A stretch of DNA of 6,806 nt from Oscillospiraceae bacterium. GTDB lineage: Bacteria > Bacillota > Clostridia > Oscillospirales > Ruminococcaceae. Each line of letters begins with the position of its first letter. Position 1 is the first letter of the stretch. The stretch spans positions 1 through 6,806 of the forward strand of contig JAEDLA010000078.1 in the NCBI GenBank assembly GCA_016295545.1. Reading direction: 5' to 3'. Below, piece after piece: positions 1 through 6,248 of the stretch. Below the pieces are notes generated by a model. It searched no databases. It had not been told where the DNA came from and saw nothing but the letters and a program-made list of their open reading frames with translations. Made by a program: the position numbers and the translations under genes.

Positions 1-468
1 CTTTATATTATCAGCTTCAGCCTGAGCTGATTTAAGCACCATTTCCTTTGATTTCTGCGCCTCGACGAAAACATTTCCGAGAGCTGCTGCATCTTCGCCT
101 ACCTCAATGGTCATAAGGCTGAGCTTCAGGTCCTCAATTTCGGCTTCCAGTGCGGTATTTTTTTCTCGGAGAGCGGTATTTTCCTCTTCCTTTGTTTTAA
201 TGCTGTCTCTCACAGCTTTGATCTTTTCAGACAGATTATCGTTTTTCACCTGTAACTGGGTGATTTTGGCTCTTTCCACAGCAAGAACTGATTCATAGGA
301 TTTTGTGGTATCAGAACCTTCCTCATATTTTTTTAAAACCGCTTTAGCTTCATTAAGTTCATTTTTCAGTTCATGAACCTTAGAATACATGGCTTCAAGG
401 CGCTTGTCAACATCGGACTTATCGTAGCCGCCGAAAGCAACAGTCCTTATAAATCTTGTTTCAGCCAT
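1..468 (-). CDS. DivIVA-like coiled-coil protein, N-terminal part (3' end outside window)
   Basis: The frame is open from an ATG at 468 to the window edge: 156 residues with no stop, so the C-terminus is missing. The N-terminus has the pattern FGGYDKSDVDKRL (residues 12-24), which resembles the membrane-binding start of DivIVA/GpsB proteins (F-x-GY-x-x-x-[ED]-V-[DN]). Long charged heptad-rich helices follow at about 22-50 and 60-120, rich in E, K and L. A segment at 134-155 resembles the DivIVA pattern of a helix with repeated Ala, Lys and Glu (AQKSKEMVLKSAQAEADNI). DivIVA proteins sense membrane curvature and recruit division or polar-growth proteins; that role here is inferred from the family. 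The start is supported by GGAGG ten bases upstream. The gene has its own promoter and an unusually long leader. A generic coiled-coil protein is the alternative, because the N-terminal match is short. Confidence 0.75.
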   Translation of the reverse strand, partial: MAETRFIRTVAFGGYDKSDVDKRLEAMYSKVHELKNELNEAKAVLKKYEEGSDTTKSYESVLAVERAKITQLQVKNDNLSEKIKAVRDSIKTKEEENTALREKNTALEAEIEDLKLSLMTIEVGEDAAALGNVFVEAQKSKEMVLKSAQAEADNIK

Positions 469-733
469 TGGTACTGATCCTCCAGATATAAAAATTGAGA
501 TTCTGTGCCGCAGGGCTATTCAGCAGAAATCTGCATAAATGATATCTCTTAAAACCTCAGATTCTGCAAATTTTAATTAAAAAAACAAGGAAAGAATGTT
601 TTTGTTCAGACAGAATTTCAGAGATACCAAAAGAGAAAAGATACAGTTTATGTTGAAAAAACGGGATAATAATGGATAATCCGGAAAGCGGCAGCTTAAT
701 TATAAAGATGCATAAGATCTCAGTGTATAACTA
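469..733 (-). other. Long 5' leader of the DivIVA-like gene, with possible RNA structure
   Basis: This gene-free stretch lies between the predicted transcription start (about 733) and the start codon. Most of it is AT-rich with no plausible reading frame. The 52 nt at 497-548 can fold on the minus strand as an outer stem GAGAT/ATCTC (544-548 with 497-501). That stem encloses the dyad GCAGATTTCTGC (523-534) and a small GCC-CTGC-GGC hairpin. A related motif, CAGAATCT, occurs twice (559-566 and 498-505) and is followed each time by a similar T-rich tail. The outer stem is only 5 bp, so the fold is tentative. I do not recognise a known riboswitch class. Confidence 0.4.
479..483 (-). promoter_or_regulatory. 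Ribosome binding site of the DivIVA-like gene
   Basis: The minus strand reads GGAGG, ten bases before the ATG at 468. This is the only strong Shine-Dalgarno sequence in the leader and it fixes the start codon. Confidence 0.85.
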
Positions 734-739
734 AAGTAT

Positions 740-768
740 ATTATATCATTTTTTCAATTGTAAGTCAA
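740..768 (-). promoter_or_regulatory. Sigma-A-type promoter of the DivIVA-like gene
   Basis: On the minus strand, -35 TTGACT (763-768) and -10 TATAAT (740-745) are separated by exactly 17 bp, and TGA directly before the -10 makes it TGn-extended. The predicted transcription start is near 733. It lies downstream of the 185-residue gene, so the DivIVA-like gene has its own promoter. Confidence 0.85.
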
Positions 769-789
769 TGGTAAAATTGCCTATAATTG

Positions 790-821
790 AAAAAGTTACT
801 ATGTAAAAAGTATACAATAAC
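790..821 (-). terminator. Weak Rho-independent terminator of the 185-residue gene
   Basis: About 20 bases after the stop codon, the minus strand has GTTATTGT (814-821) and its imperfect, G-U-containing complement ending in TAAC (795-798), followed by five T (790-794). The stem is AU-rich and weak. Its position just before the next promoter fits a terminator. Confidence 0.4.
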
Positions 822-840
822 TTACAACATAAAATGCGTA

Positions 841-1398
841 TCACCAGTTATTTTCACAATCTTTTACAAGTTTTCTGACTTCTTCGTTCATATAAAGCCC
901 AAGATCAAATAATTTGTCAGCCTGACGTTTGGTTATTTTGCCGGTAAGGGAATACACAAACTGACTGTGAGTACGTTCGGTGCCGTCCCATGAATCAATA
1001 ATTTTAAGCCAGCCAGCTTTGCCGAGAGTACGCTCAGGCAGCTTAGCACCGGGGAAAAATTTAGCGGTTATTGCAACGGCAGCATTTGTATGACCGGTGT
1101 AGCTGCATGAATATGTATCTCCTTCAGGAGACATCCAGCCAAGCTTAAAATCAGGAGAATTTTTAAAATACATCATTTCAAGGGGGAGTGGACATTGATC
1201 GTCAGTCTCCATAAGTTTTACGAAGTTAAAATCATTTTCGTCAAAATGAAAAAAGCCGCCGCTTCCGTCAAGGACAACAGGCAGCTGGTATTCACTGATC
1301 AAATCAGCAAATACAGTATCTGAAAGCTGATCCAGGCTGTCAAAATATTCATAATAATAATAGCCTGTTTCAGCTTTGTAAATTGCATATTTTTTCAT
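841..1398 (-). CDS. Hypothetical protein, 185 residues, with a W-S-P-[DE]-G ... H ... GW-K-I module
   Basis: I do not recognise a characterised family. The product is soluble, with no signal peptide or membrane segment. It starts with an aromatic-rich stretch containing four Tyr in a row (residues 13-16). The C-terminal half has the order GWMSPEG (87-93), YSCSY-x-x-H (96-103), LGKAGWLKI (125-133) and ITKRQADKLFDLGL (155-168). This order resembles a small module I have seen in uncharacterised Firmicutes and phage proteins, where a W-[IL]-x-P-[DN]-G segment and a His precede LEKxGW-[IV]-K-[IV] and a final [LI]-T-x-x-Q helix. That is pattern memory, not a search result. The start is placed at 1398 rather than the in-frame ATG at 1443: the promoter puts the transcript start at about 1444, and AGGAAAAGGG lies nine bases before 1398. 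It is monocistronic and divergent from uppP. Confidence 0.8.
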   Translation of the reverse strand: MKKYAIYKAETGYYYYEYFDSLDQLSDTVFADLISEYQLPVVLDGSGGFFHFDENDFNFVKLMETDDQCPLPLEMMYFKNSPDFKLGWMSPEGDTYSCSYTGHTNAAVAITAKFFPGAKLPERTLGKAGWLKIIDSWDGTERTHSQFVYSLTGKITKRQADKLFDLGLYMNEEVRKLVKDCENNW

Positions 1399-1407
1399 AG
1401 ATACAAG

Positions 1408-1417
1408 CCCTTTTCCT
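1408..1417 (-). promoter_or_regulatory. Ribosome binding site choosing the 1398 start
   Basis: The minus strand reads AGGAAAAGGG, nine bases before the ATG at 1398. It is weaker than the other sites in this window. It favours this start over the ATG at 1443, which would be essentially leaderless. Confidence 0.6.
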
Positions 1418-1450
1418 GTGAGGTTACGATACTGAAAACACATATATAAT

Positions 1451-1479
1451 ATTATAACACATTTGAAATTTTATTTCAA
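1451..1479 (-). promoter_or_regulatory. Promoter of the 185-residue gene
   Basis: On the minus strand, -35 TTGAAA (1474-1479) and -10 TATAAT (1451-1456) have a 17-bp spacer, with TGT before the -10 (TGn-extended). The predicted start is near 1444, giving a 5' leader of about 45 nt before the chosen ATG. Confidence 0.8.
1463..1479. promoter_or_regulatory. Perfect palindrome TTGAAAT-N3-ATTTCAA over the -35 box (operator candidate)
   Basis: Two perfect 7-bp arms flank three bases. The dyad covers the whole -35 hexamer and most of the spacer of the leftward promoter, where a dimeric repressor would block RNA polymerase. No matching regulator gene is in the window. The sequence is AT-rich, so chance is possible. 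Confidence 0.4.
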
Positions 1480-1590
1480 TAACAAAATTTTGAACATTGC
1501 AGGGGGATTTTTGGGTTTTCTCTCTATTTATGGCGGAAAAACAAGAAAAAAGCGATTTCCGTGAAAATAATAATACAGCTCATTTATTTC

Positions 1591-1619
1591 TTGACACATC
1601 GCACGTAATGTGATATACT
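1591..1619 (+). promoter_or_regulatory. Promoter of uppP
   Basis: Consensus -35 TTGACA (1591-1596), a 17-bp spacer and -10 TATACT (1614-1619), with TGA before it as an extended -10. The predicted start is near 1626, leaving a leader of about 25 nt with AGAAAGGA at 1636-1643, seven bases before the ATG. The spacer holds a short dyad, CACAT...ATGTG, which may be chance. Confidence 0.88.
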
Positions 1620-1650
1620 TATAAGCATTAATTGCAGAAAGGATATTATT

Positions 1651-2514
1651 ATGGAATTTATTGAAATAATCAAAGCCATTGTACTTGGCATTGTTGAGGG
1701 AGTTACGGAATGGCTGCCTGTCAGCAGTACCGGTCACATGATTCTTGTGGACGAATTTTTAAAGCTCGGCATGAGCGATGAATTCAAGGAAATGTTTGAG
1801 GTCGTTATTCAGCTTGGTGCTATTATGGCTGTAGTAGTTCTGTACTGGTCAAAGCTCTGGCCCTTTGGCAGGAAGAATAACAATGCTCCGCTGAAAACAG
1901 AGGGCTTCGGTGCCTGCATAAAAACTGATATTTTTCAGATGTGGTTCAAGGTTCTTGTTGCCTGCGTACCGGCTGCCATTGTGGGACTTCTTTTTGATGA
2001 TGAGCTGAATGCACTTTTCTACAATCCCTGGACTGTTGCGATAGCACTTATCGTCTTTGGTGTAGCCTTTATCGTCATTGAAAAATGGAACAAGGGCAGA
2101 ACTGCAAAAATCAACAGCATTGACGACCTTACATATAAAGCAGCTCTGATAATCGGTGTATTTCAGCTGATTGCCGCTGTTTTTCCGGGAACATCACGTT
2201 CAGGAGCAACTATTGTCGGAGCACTTCTTATTGGAATCTCAAGAACTGTTGCAGCAGAGTTCACATTTTATCTTGCCATACCGGTCATGTTCGGAGCAAG
2301 TCTGCTGAAGCTTGTAAAGTTTGGTCTTGCGTTTACCGGTCCTGAGCTTGCAGTACTTCTTATCGGTATGATAACAGCTTTTGTTGTTTCAGTTTTTGTT
2401 ATCAGATTCCTTATGGATTACATTAAAAAGCACGATTTTACAGTCTTTGGCTGGTACAGAATCGTTCTCGGACTTTTAGTTATAATTTACTTTACAGTAC
2501 AGACAGTAATTTAA
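1651..2514 (+). CDS. uppP: Undecaprenyl-diphosphate phosphatase UppP (BacA family)
   Basis: This integral membrane enzyme removes one phosphate from undecaprenyl diphosphate, regenerating the C55 lipid carrier for peptidoglycan and other wall polymers; extra copies raise bacitracin resistance in known species. The 287-residue length fits the family (about 265-290). Both signature motifs are intact: GIVEGVTEWLPVSSTGH at residues 13-29, with the conserved acidic pair E16 and E20, S26 and H29, and PGTSRSG at 179-185 with R183. The segment KVLVACVPAAIVGLLFDD between them is also typical, and hydrophobic segments run throughout. The start has AGAAAGGA seven bases upstream and a consensus promoter. 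The gene stands alone, divergent from the 185-residue gene and convergent with the ABC pair, with its own terminator. I see nothing degenerate in it. Confidence 0.97.
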   Translation: MEFIEIIKAIVLGIVEGVTEWLPVSSTGHMILVDEFLKLGMSDEFKEMFEVVIQLGAIMAVVVLYWSKLWPFGRKNNNAPLKTEGFGACIKTDIFQMWFKVLVACVPAAIVGLLFDDELNALFYNPWTVAIALIVFGVAFIVIEKWNKGRTAKINSIDDLTYKAALIIGVFQLIAAVFPGTSRSGATIVGALLIGISRTVAAEFTFYLAIPVMFGASLLKLVKFGLAFTGPELAVLLIGMITAFVVSVFVIRFLMDYIKKHDFTVFGWYRIVLGLLVIIYFTVQTVI

Positions 2515-2534
2515 GTGATAAATCAGAATATGCA

Positions 2535-2570
2535 AAAAGGCAGCCGATACATCAACGGCTGCCTTTTATT
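2535..2570. terminator. Bidirectional Rho-independent terminator between uppP and the ABC operon
   Basis: A perfect 12-bp stem (AAAAGGCAGCCG at 2535-2546, CGGCTGCCTTTT at 2556-2567) with a 9-base loop lies 20 bases after the uppP stop. Read rightward, it ends CCTTTTATT. Read leftward, it ends CCTTTTTGC. Each direction therefore has a G+C-rich stem and a T-run, so the structure can stop transcripts of uppP and of the convergent ABC operon. Confidence 0.92.
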
Positions 2571-2716
2571 ACTTTGTCAATTAAATATTGAAAAATAATT
2601 CGTTGAAAATTACTTCGTCGGGCAAGCCGAGGGGGTGTGATGCTGTATCGTCAGTAAAGCTTCGCCGCTTTTATAGATATTTTATTGATTATACCCTTTT
2701 GAAATCCCATGACAGG
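2571..2716. other. Gene-free spacer after the ABC operon, possible dispersed repeat
   Basis: These 146 bases lie between the terminator and the stop of the second ABC gene. An AT-rich part (2571-2618) joins a G+C-rich patch (about 2619-2667) holding GGGCAAGCCGAGGGGGTG and AAAGCTTCGCCGCTT, then AT-rich sequence again. I see no gene, promoter or strong hairpin. The mosaic resembles intergenic repeats common in clostridial genomes, but one copy cannot establish that. Confidence 0.3.
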
Positions 2717-4456
2717 TCAGGTAGCAAACTGACTGTTATAAAGACCGGCATAAAATCCGTCAGCAGCAATAAGCTGGGAATGACTGCCCTGTTCCACAAT
2801 ATTTCCGTTTTTCATAACAAGAATAAAATCAGAATTTTTAATAGTGGAAAGTCTGTGGGCGATTATGAAGCTTGTTTTTCCCTCCATGAGCTTGTTAAAA
2901 GCTCTCTGTATCCTGTGCTCTGTTCGCAGGTCAATAGAGCTTGTTGCTTCGTCAAGAATGAGCATGGGAGGATTCATCAGCATAACACGGGCAATGCAGA
3001 TAAGCTGCTTCTGTCCCTGAGACAGACCGCTGTCCTCGCTGATAACCGTATCATATCCCTTTGGCAGACGCTTTATGAAGCCGTGGGCATATACAGCCTT
3101 TGCCGCTTCAATTATCTGTTCACGGGAAGCTCCCGGCAGACCGTATGAAATGTTTTCCGCAACAGTTCCGGTAAATATCCACGTCTCCTGCAAAACCATT
3201 CCAAAGGAGCTTCGCAGGCTGTCACGGGTGATTGTGTTTATATTTTTACCGGAAATCTCAATAGCGCCGCTGTCAATGTCATAAAAGCGGAGCAGCAGGT
3301 TGATTATAGTTGACTTTCCGCAGCCTGTAGGGCCGACTATGGCTACACGCTGACCGGCTTTTACATCAAGGCTGAAGTGCTGTATCAGCTCTGTATCGGG
3401 AGTATAGGAGAAGCAGACGTCCTTAAAGCTCAGTGAACCGGTACAGGAAGCAAGCTTTTCACAGCCTGAATCATCAGGGACTTCTTCTTCATCAAGAACA
3501 TCGAAAACTCTTTGAGCAGATGCTACAGCGTTCTGAAGCTCAGAAAAAACGCCGGATATTTCATTAAAAGGCTTGGTGTACTGATTTGCATAGGAAAGAA
3601 AGCTTGACAGTCTGCCCACAGACATAGTGCCGATAAATGAGGAGTAACCTACAGCTCCCAGCGCACCCATAAGACCGACAGCCGCATAGATAAGACCGTT
3701 TACAAAACGTGTTGTTGGATTAGTCATTGAGCTGTAAAATGTAGCCTTTGCGCCGATTTTACCGTATTCAGAGTTGATTTTACAGAAGCGTTCCTCAGCT
3801 CTTTTGTCGTAGACGAATGCCTTTACAAGCTTCTGACTGCCTACCATTTCCTCAGCAAAGCTTACCATATCGCCTCTCAGCTTTGACTGCTTCATGTAGG
3901 AATCGTGGGAAAGCTGTGTTATCTTTGAAGCTGCAATAAATGACAGGGGAGTGAGGATAACCACTGCAAGGGCAATTTTTATATTAATAGTCATCATAAA
4001 TACAAGCGTGCCGACAATGGTAATAATACCGCTGAAAAACTGGGTAAATCCCTGTAAAAGTCCGTCTGAAATTATTTCAATGTCGTTGATAACACGGCTG
4101 GTAAGCTCACCCTTTGTCCTGCCGTCAATGAATTTCAGGGGAACACGCTCCAGCTTTGTGAAAACATCACTTCTCAGGTCACGGACAGTGAGAAAAGCAA
4201 GCTTGTTGGTACACAGGCTCATGAGCCACTGGAAAAGAGTGCTTCCTAAAACGATTGCTGTAAGCATAACTGCTGTTTTTTTCAGTCCGGCGAAGTCAAC
4301 CTCGCCCTTTCCCACACAGCAGTCAACAGCTTTACCGATGAAAATAGGAACGGCAAGGGAAAGTGTTACTCCGGCAGCGGCAAAAATGACAGTCAGTGCA
4401 AAAAAAACTCCGTAAGGCTTTGCGTATGAGAAAACTCGTTTCAGCGTCTTAAACAT
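2717..4456 (-). CDS. Heterodimeric ABC exporter, subunit with the catalytic Glu (TM288/BmrD-like)
   Basis: This 579-residue half-transporter is fused as membrane domain then ATPase. Hydrophobic segments at about 17-40, 62-82, 140-180 and 250-285 make up the six-helix type IV exporter domain. The ATPase has A-loop Y351, Walker A GPTGCGKS (375-382, K381), Q-loop Q423, signature LSQGQ (478-482), Walker B LILDEATSSID with D502 and E503, and switch H534. Glu and His are canonical; the signature has Gln for the usual Gly, as in the partner-competent subunit of TM287/288, LmrCD and BmrCD-type pumps. It therefore pairs with the product of the upstream gene, whose end it overlaps by 8 bases. ATG at 4456 is preferred over GTG at 4462, because GGAGG lies nine bases before the ATG but only three before the GTG. 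The substrate cannot be read from sequence; drugs, lipids or peptides are possible. Confidence 0.95.
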   Translation of the reverse strand: MFKTLKRVFSYAKPYGVFFALTVIFAAAGVTLSLAVPIFIGKAVDCCVGKGEVDFAGLKKTAVMLTAIVLGSTLFQWLMSLCTNKLAFLTVRDLRSDVFTKLERVPLKFIDGRTKGELTSRVINDIEIISDGLLQGFTQFFSGIITIVGTLVFMMTINIKIALAVVILTPLSFIAASKITQLSHDSYMKQSKLRGDMVSFAEEMVGSQKLVKAFVYDKRAEERFCKINSEYGKIGAKATFYSSMTNPTTRFVNGLIYAAVGLMGALGAVGYSSFIGTMSVGRLSSFLSYANQYTKPFNEISGVFSELQNAVASAQRVFDVLDEEEVPDDSGCEKLASCTGSLSFKDVCFSYTPDTELIQHFSLDVKAGQRVAIVGPTGCGKSTIINLLLRFYDIDSGAIEISGKNINTITRDSLRSSFGMVLQETWIFTGTVAENISYGLPGASREQIIEAAKAVYAHGFIKRLPKGYDTVISEDSGLSQGQKQLICIARVMLMNPPMLILDEATSSIDLRTEHRIQRAFNKLMEGKTSFIIAHRLSTIKNSDFILVMKNGNIVEQGSHSQLIAADGFYAGLYNSQFAT

Positions 4457-6188
4457 TTTCACTGCCCTCCTTTTCGTTCATCTGTGAATTGTAAATCTCA
4501 CGGTAAACCTCACAATTCTCCAGAAGCTCATCATGAGTGCCGATTCCGGCAGTAGTTCCGTCCTCAAGGACGATTATCCTGTCGGCGTCTCTGAGTGAGG
4601 TAGTTCGCTGGGAAATCATAACTACCGTTGTGTCAGGCAAATCGGCTTTCAGCGCCTTTCTCAGCTTTAAATCGGTTGCGTAGTCAAGGGCGCTGGTGGA
4701 ATCATCAAGGATAAGAAGCTTCGGCGCTCCGACCAGTGCTCTTGCAATGGCAATTCTCTGCTTCTGACCGCCTGAGAGATTTTTTCCTCCCTGCGATATG
4801 CGTGAATCGAGGGTATCAGGCATTTTCTCCACAAATTCCCATGCCTGTGCCGTTTTCAGTGCGCTGATAATTTCCTCGTCGTCAGCGTCAGCCTTTCTCC
4901 ACTTCATATTGTCACGGATAGTACCGGAGAAAAGTACTGCTTTCTGAGGAACTATTCCAATGGACTGCCTCAGCGAATCAGGTTCATACTGTTCAACGTC
5001 CGTACCGCAGACGCTGACTGTTCCTTCAGTTGCTTTATAGAAGCCGGGAATAAGGTTTGCAAGAGTTGTCTTGCCGCTGCCTGTACCGCCGATAATTCCA
5101 AGCATTTCGCCGGGCTTTACGGAGAAGTTGATTCCGCTGAGAGAGCTGTCGCCTGCGCCCTCATAGGTAAAGGAAACGTTGCTGAACTCCAGTGCATTCC
5201 GGGTATTGTCAATGTCTGACAGATCAGCATTGCCTTTGGAGGTTTCCGGTTCAAGGTCGAATATCTCGCTGATACGGTTTGCCGATGCAAGAGCTTTTGT
5301 AAATGTAACAATGAGGTTAGCAAGGACTACCAGTGCAAGAAGTATCTGCGTCATATAGTTTGCAAAGGCGGTAAGATCACCCTGTGACAAAGCTCCTGTA
5401 TTGATACGGACACCGCCGAACCATGTAATAGCAACGATTCCAAGATTCATGACCATAAATGCTGCCGGATTAAGGATAGCTGAAATTTTTCCTACAGCTA
5501 TATTGCTTTCTGCAATGTCGTCAACAGCATTTTTGAATTCATCAATTTCCTGCTGCTGACGGGAAAATGCACGGATAACTCTTGTACCCTCCAGATTCTC
5601 ACGGGTAAGCATTGCGGCTCTGTCAAGGCGTTTCTGTGCCTGCTTGTACATGGGAACTGTACGCCGCATTATAAAGAAGATTACCGCTGAAATGACCGGA
5701 GCTACCACGAAAAAAATAAGGGACAGCTTCAAATCGATAAGAACAGCCATAACTGCCGCACCTATAACGAGAAATGGTGCACGGACAGCAAGGCGGATAA
5801 ACATATTTACGCCGTTTTGAACGGTATTGGAGTCGTTGGTCAGTCTGTTTACAAGCGAAGAAGCACCTATCTTATCGATACTATTGTAAGAAAGGGAATT
5901 AATGTGCTTGTAGAGCGCCTCCCTCAGCTCTGTACCGAAGCCGTAGGCGCATTTTGAAGCAAGATACTGGCAGGTAAGAGCAAATCCCAGTCCGCATACG
6001 CCTAACAGGACAATCAGTCCGCTCATTCTGAAAATGTAGGAGCTGTCATTGTTTGCAATGCCGTTGTCGATTATTTTTGCCATAACAACAGGGACAATCA
6101 GCTCGAAAATAGCTTCAAGAAGCTTGAAAAATGGTCCGAATATCAGCTCTTTTTTGTAGTTTTTTAGGAATCTTAGCAGTTTTTTCAT
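4449..6188 (-). CDS. Heterodimeric ABC exporter, subunit with the degenerate ATP site (TM287/BmrC-like)
   Basis: This 579-residue half-transporter has its membrane domain at about 1-310, with hydrophobic segments near 16-40, 55-78, 132-175 and 240-300, and its ATPase at about 335-565. Visible motifs are A-loop Y342, Walker A GGTGSGKT (367-374, K373), Q-loop Q415 and canonical signature LSGGQ (471-475). Walker B is LLILDDSTSALD, with D496 where the catalytic Glu belongs. The switch position is Q527, in MISQRTTS, instead of His. This double change marks the non-hydrolysing half of asymmetric exporters. Its Walker motifs would pair with the partner's LSQGQ to form the degenerate site, while its LSGGQ completes the active site on the partner. 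It is the promoter-proximal gene, the same order as in TM287/288 and bmrCD. ATG at 6188 is chosen because GGGAGG lies five bases upstream; the frame extends to 6248, but that part overlaps the promoter. Confidence 0.95.
   Translation of the reverse strand: MKKLLRFLKNYKKELIFGPFFKLLEAIFELIVPVVMAKIIDNGIANNDSSYIFRMSGLIVLLGVCGLGFALTCQYLASKCAYGFGTELREALYKHINSLSYNSIDKIGASSLVNRLTNDSNTVQNGVNMFIRLAVRAPFLVIGAAVMAVLIDLKLSLIFFVVAPVISAVIFFIMRRTVPMYKQAQKRLDRAAMLTRENLEGTRVIRAFSRQQQEIDEFKNAVDDIAESNIAVGKISAILNPAAFMVMNLGIVAITWFGGVRINTGALSQGDLTAFANYMTQILLALVVLANLIVTFTKALASANRISEIFDLEPETSKGNADLSDIDNTRNALEFSNVSFTYEGAGDSSLSGINFSVKPGEMLGIIGGTGSGKTTLANLIPGFYKATEGTVSVCGTDVEQYEPDSLRQSIGIVPQKAVLFSGTIRDNMKWRKADADDEEIISALKTAQAWEFVEKMPDTLDSRISQGGKNLSGGQKQRIAIARALVGAPKLLILDDSTSALDYATDLKLRKALKADLPDTTVVMISQRTTSLRDADRIIVLEDGTTAGIGTHDELLENCEVYREIYNSQMNEKEGSENV
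4465..4472 (-). promoter_or_regulatory. Ribosome binding site of the second ABC gene, inside the first
   Basis: The minus strand reads AAGGAGGG within the last codons of the upstream ABC gene. GGAGG is nine bases before the ATG at 4456 and three before the GTG at 4462, which favours the ATG. The overlap with the upstream stop (4449-4451) predicts translational coupling, useful for a 1:1 heterodimer. Confidence 0.85.
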
Positions 6189-6193
6189 ATAGT

Positions 6194-6199
6194 CCTCCC
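6194..6199 (-). promoter_or_regulatory. Ribosome binding site of the first ABC gene
   Basis: GGGAGG on the minus strand, five bases before the ATG at 6188. With the promoter at 6220-6248, it rules out translation from the longer frame that begins at 6248. Confidence 0.88.
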
Positions 6200-6210
6200 G
6201 AAAATTTATA

Positions 6211-6243
6211 TACAGTAAAATTATACCACATTGTACAGTAAAA
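6211..6243 (-). repeat. Direct repeat TTTTACTGTA flanking the ABC operon -10 box (operator candidate)
   Basis: The minus strand carries TTTTACTGTA at 6234-6243 and again at 6211-6220, 23 bp apart. One copy sits at the upstream end of the spacer, touching the -35 box. The other starts at the last base of the -10 box and covers the transcription start. The core ACTGTA recurs at 6275-6280. This placement suits a repressor that binds both copies, but no regulator gene is visible here. Confidence 0.45.
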
Positions 6244-6248
6244 ATCAA
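6220..6248 (-). promoter_or_regulatory. Promoter of the ABC exporter operon
   Basis: On the minus strand, -35 TTGATT (6243-6248) and -10 TATAAT (6220-6225) have a 17-bp spacer and a TGG extended -10. The predicted start is near 6213, giving a leader of about 25 nt. Confidence 0.82.

Noticed and set aside
107..298. Plus-strand reading frame of 63 codons
   Set aside because: It is antisense to the DivIVA-like coding sequence, has no ribosome binding site, and its Ser/Phe-rich product is the usual shadow of a Glu/Lys-rich coiled coil.
1534..1561. CGGAAA...TTTCCG inverted repeat between the divergent promoters
   Set aside because: A 6-bp stem with a 16-base A-rich loop and no T-run; likely chance.
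1528..1737. Minus-strand frame of 69 codons in the divergent promoter region
   Set aside because: It begins inside uppP, crosses the uppP promoter and lacks a ribosome binding site.
2688..2693. Minus-strand TATAAT after the ABC operon
   Set aside because: No -35 hexamer at 16-18 bp and no gene downstream before the terminator.
2588..3148. Plus-strand reading frame of 186 codons
   Set aside because: Mostly antisense to the ATPase domain of the second ABC gene; no promoter or Shine-Dalgarno, and no plausible protein pattern.
3951..4415. Plus-strand reading frame of 154 codons
   Set aside because: Fully antisense to the membrane domain of the second ABC gene; no start signals.
4460..4462. GTG as the start of the second ABC gene
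   Set aside because: GGAGG would be only three bases upstream; the ATG six bases further on has nine-base spacing. The GTG remains possible and would add two residues.
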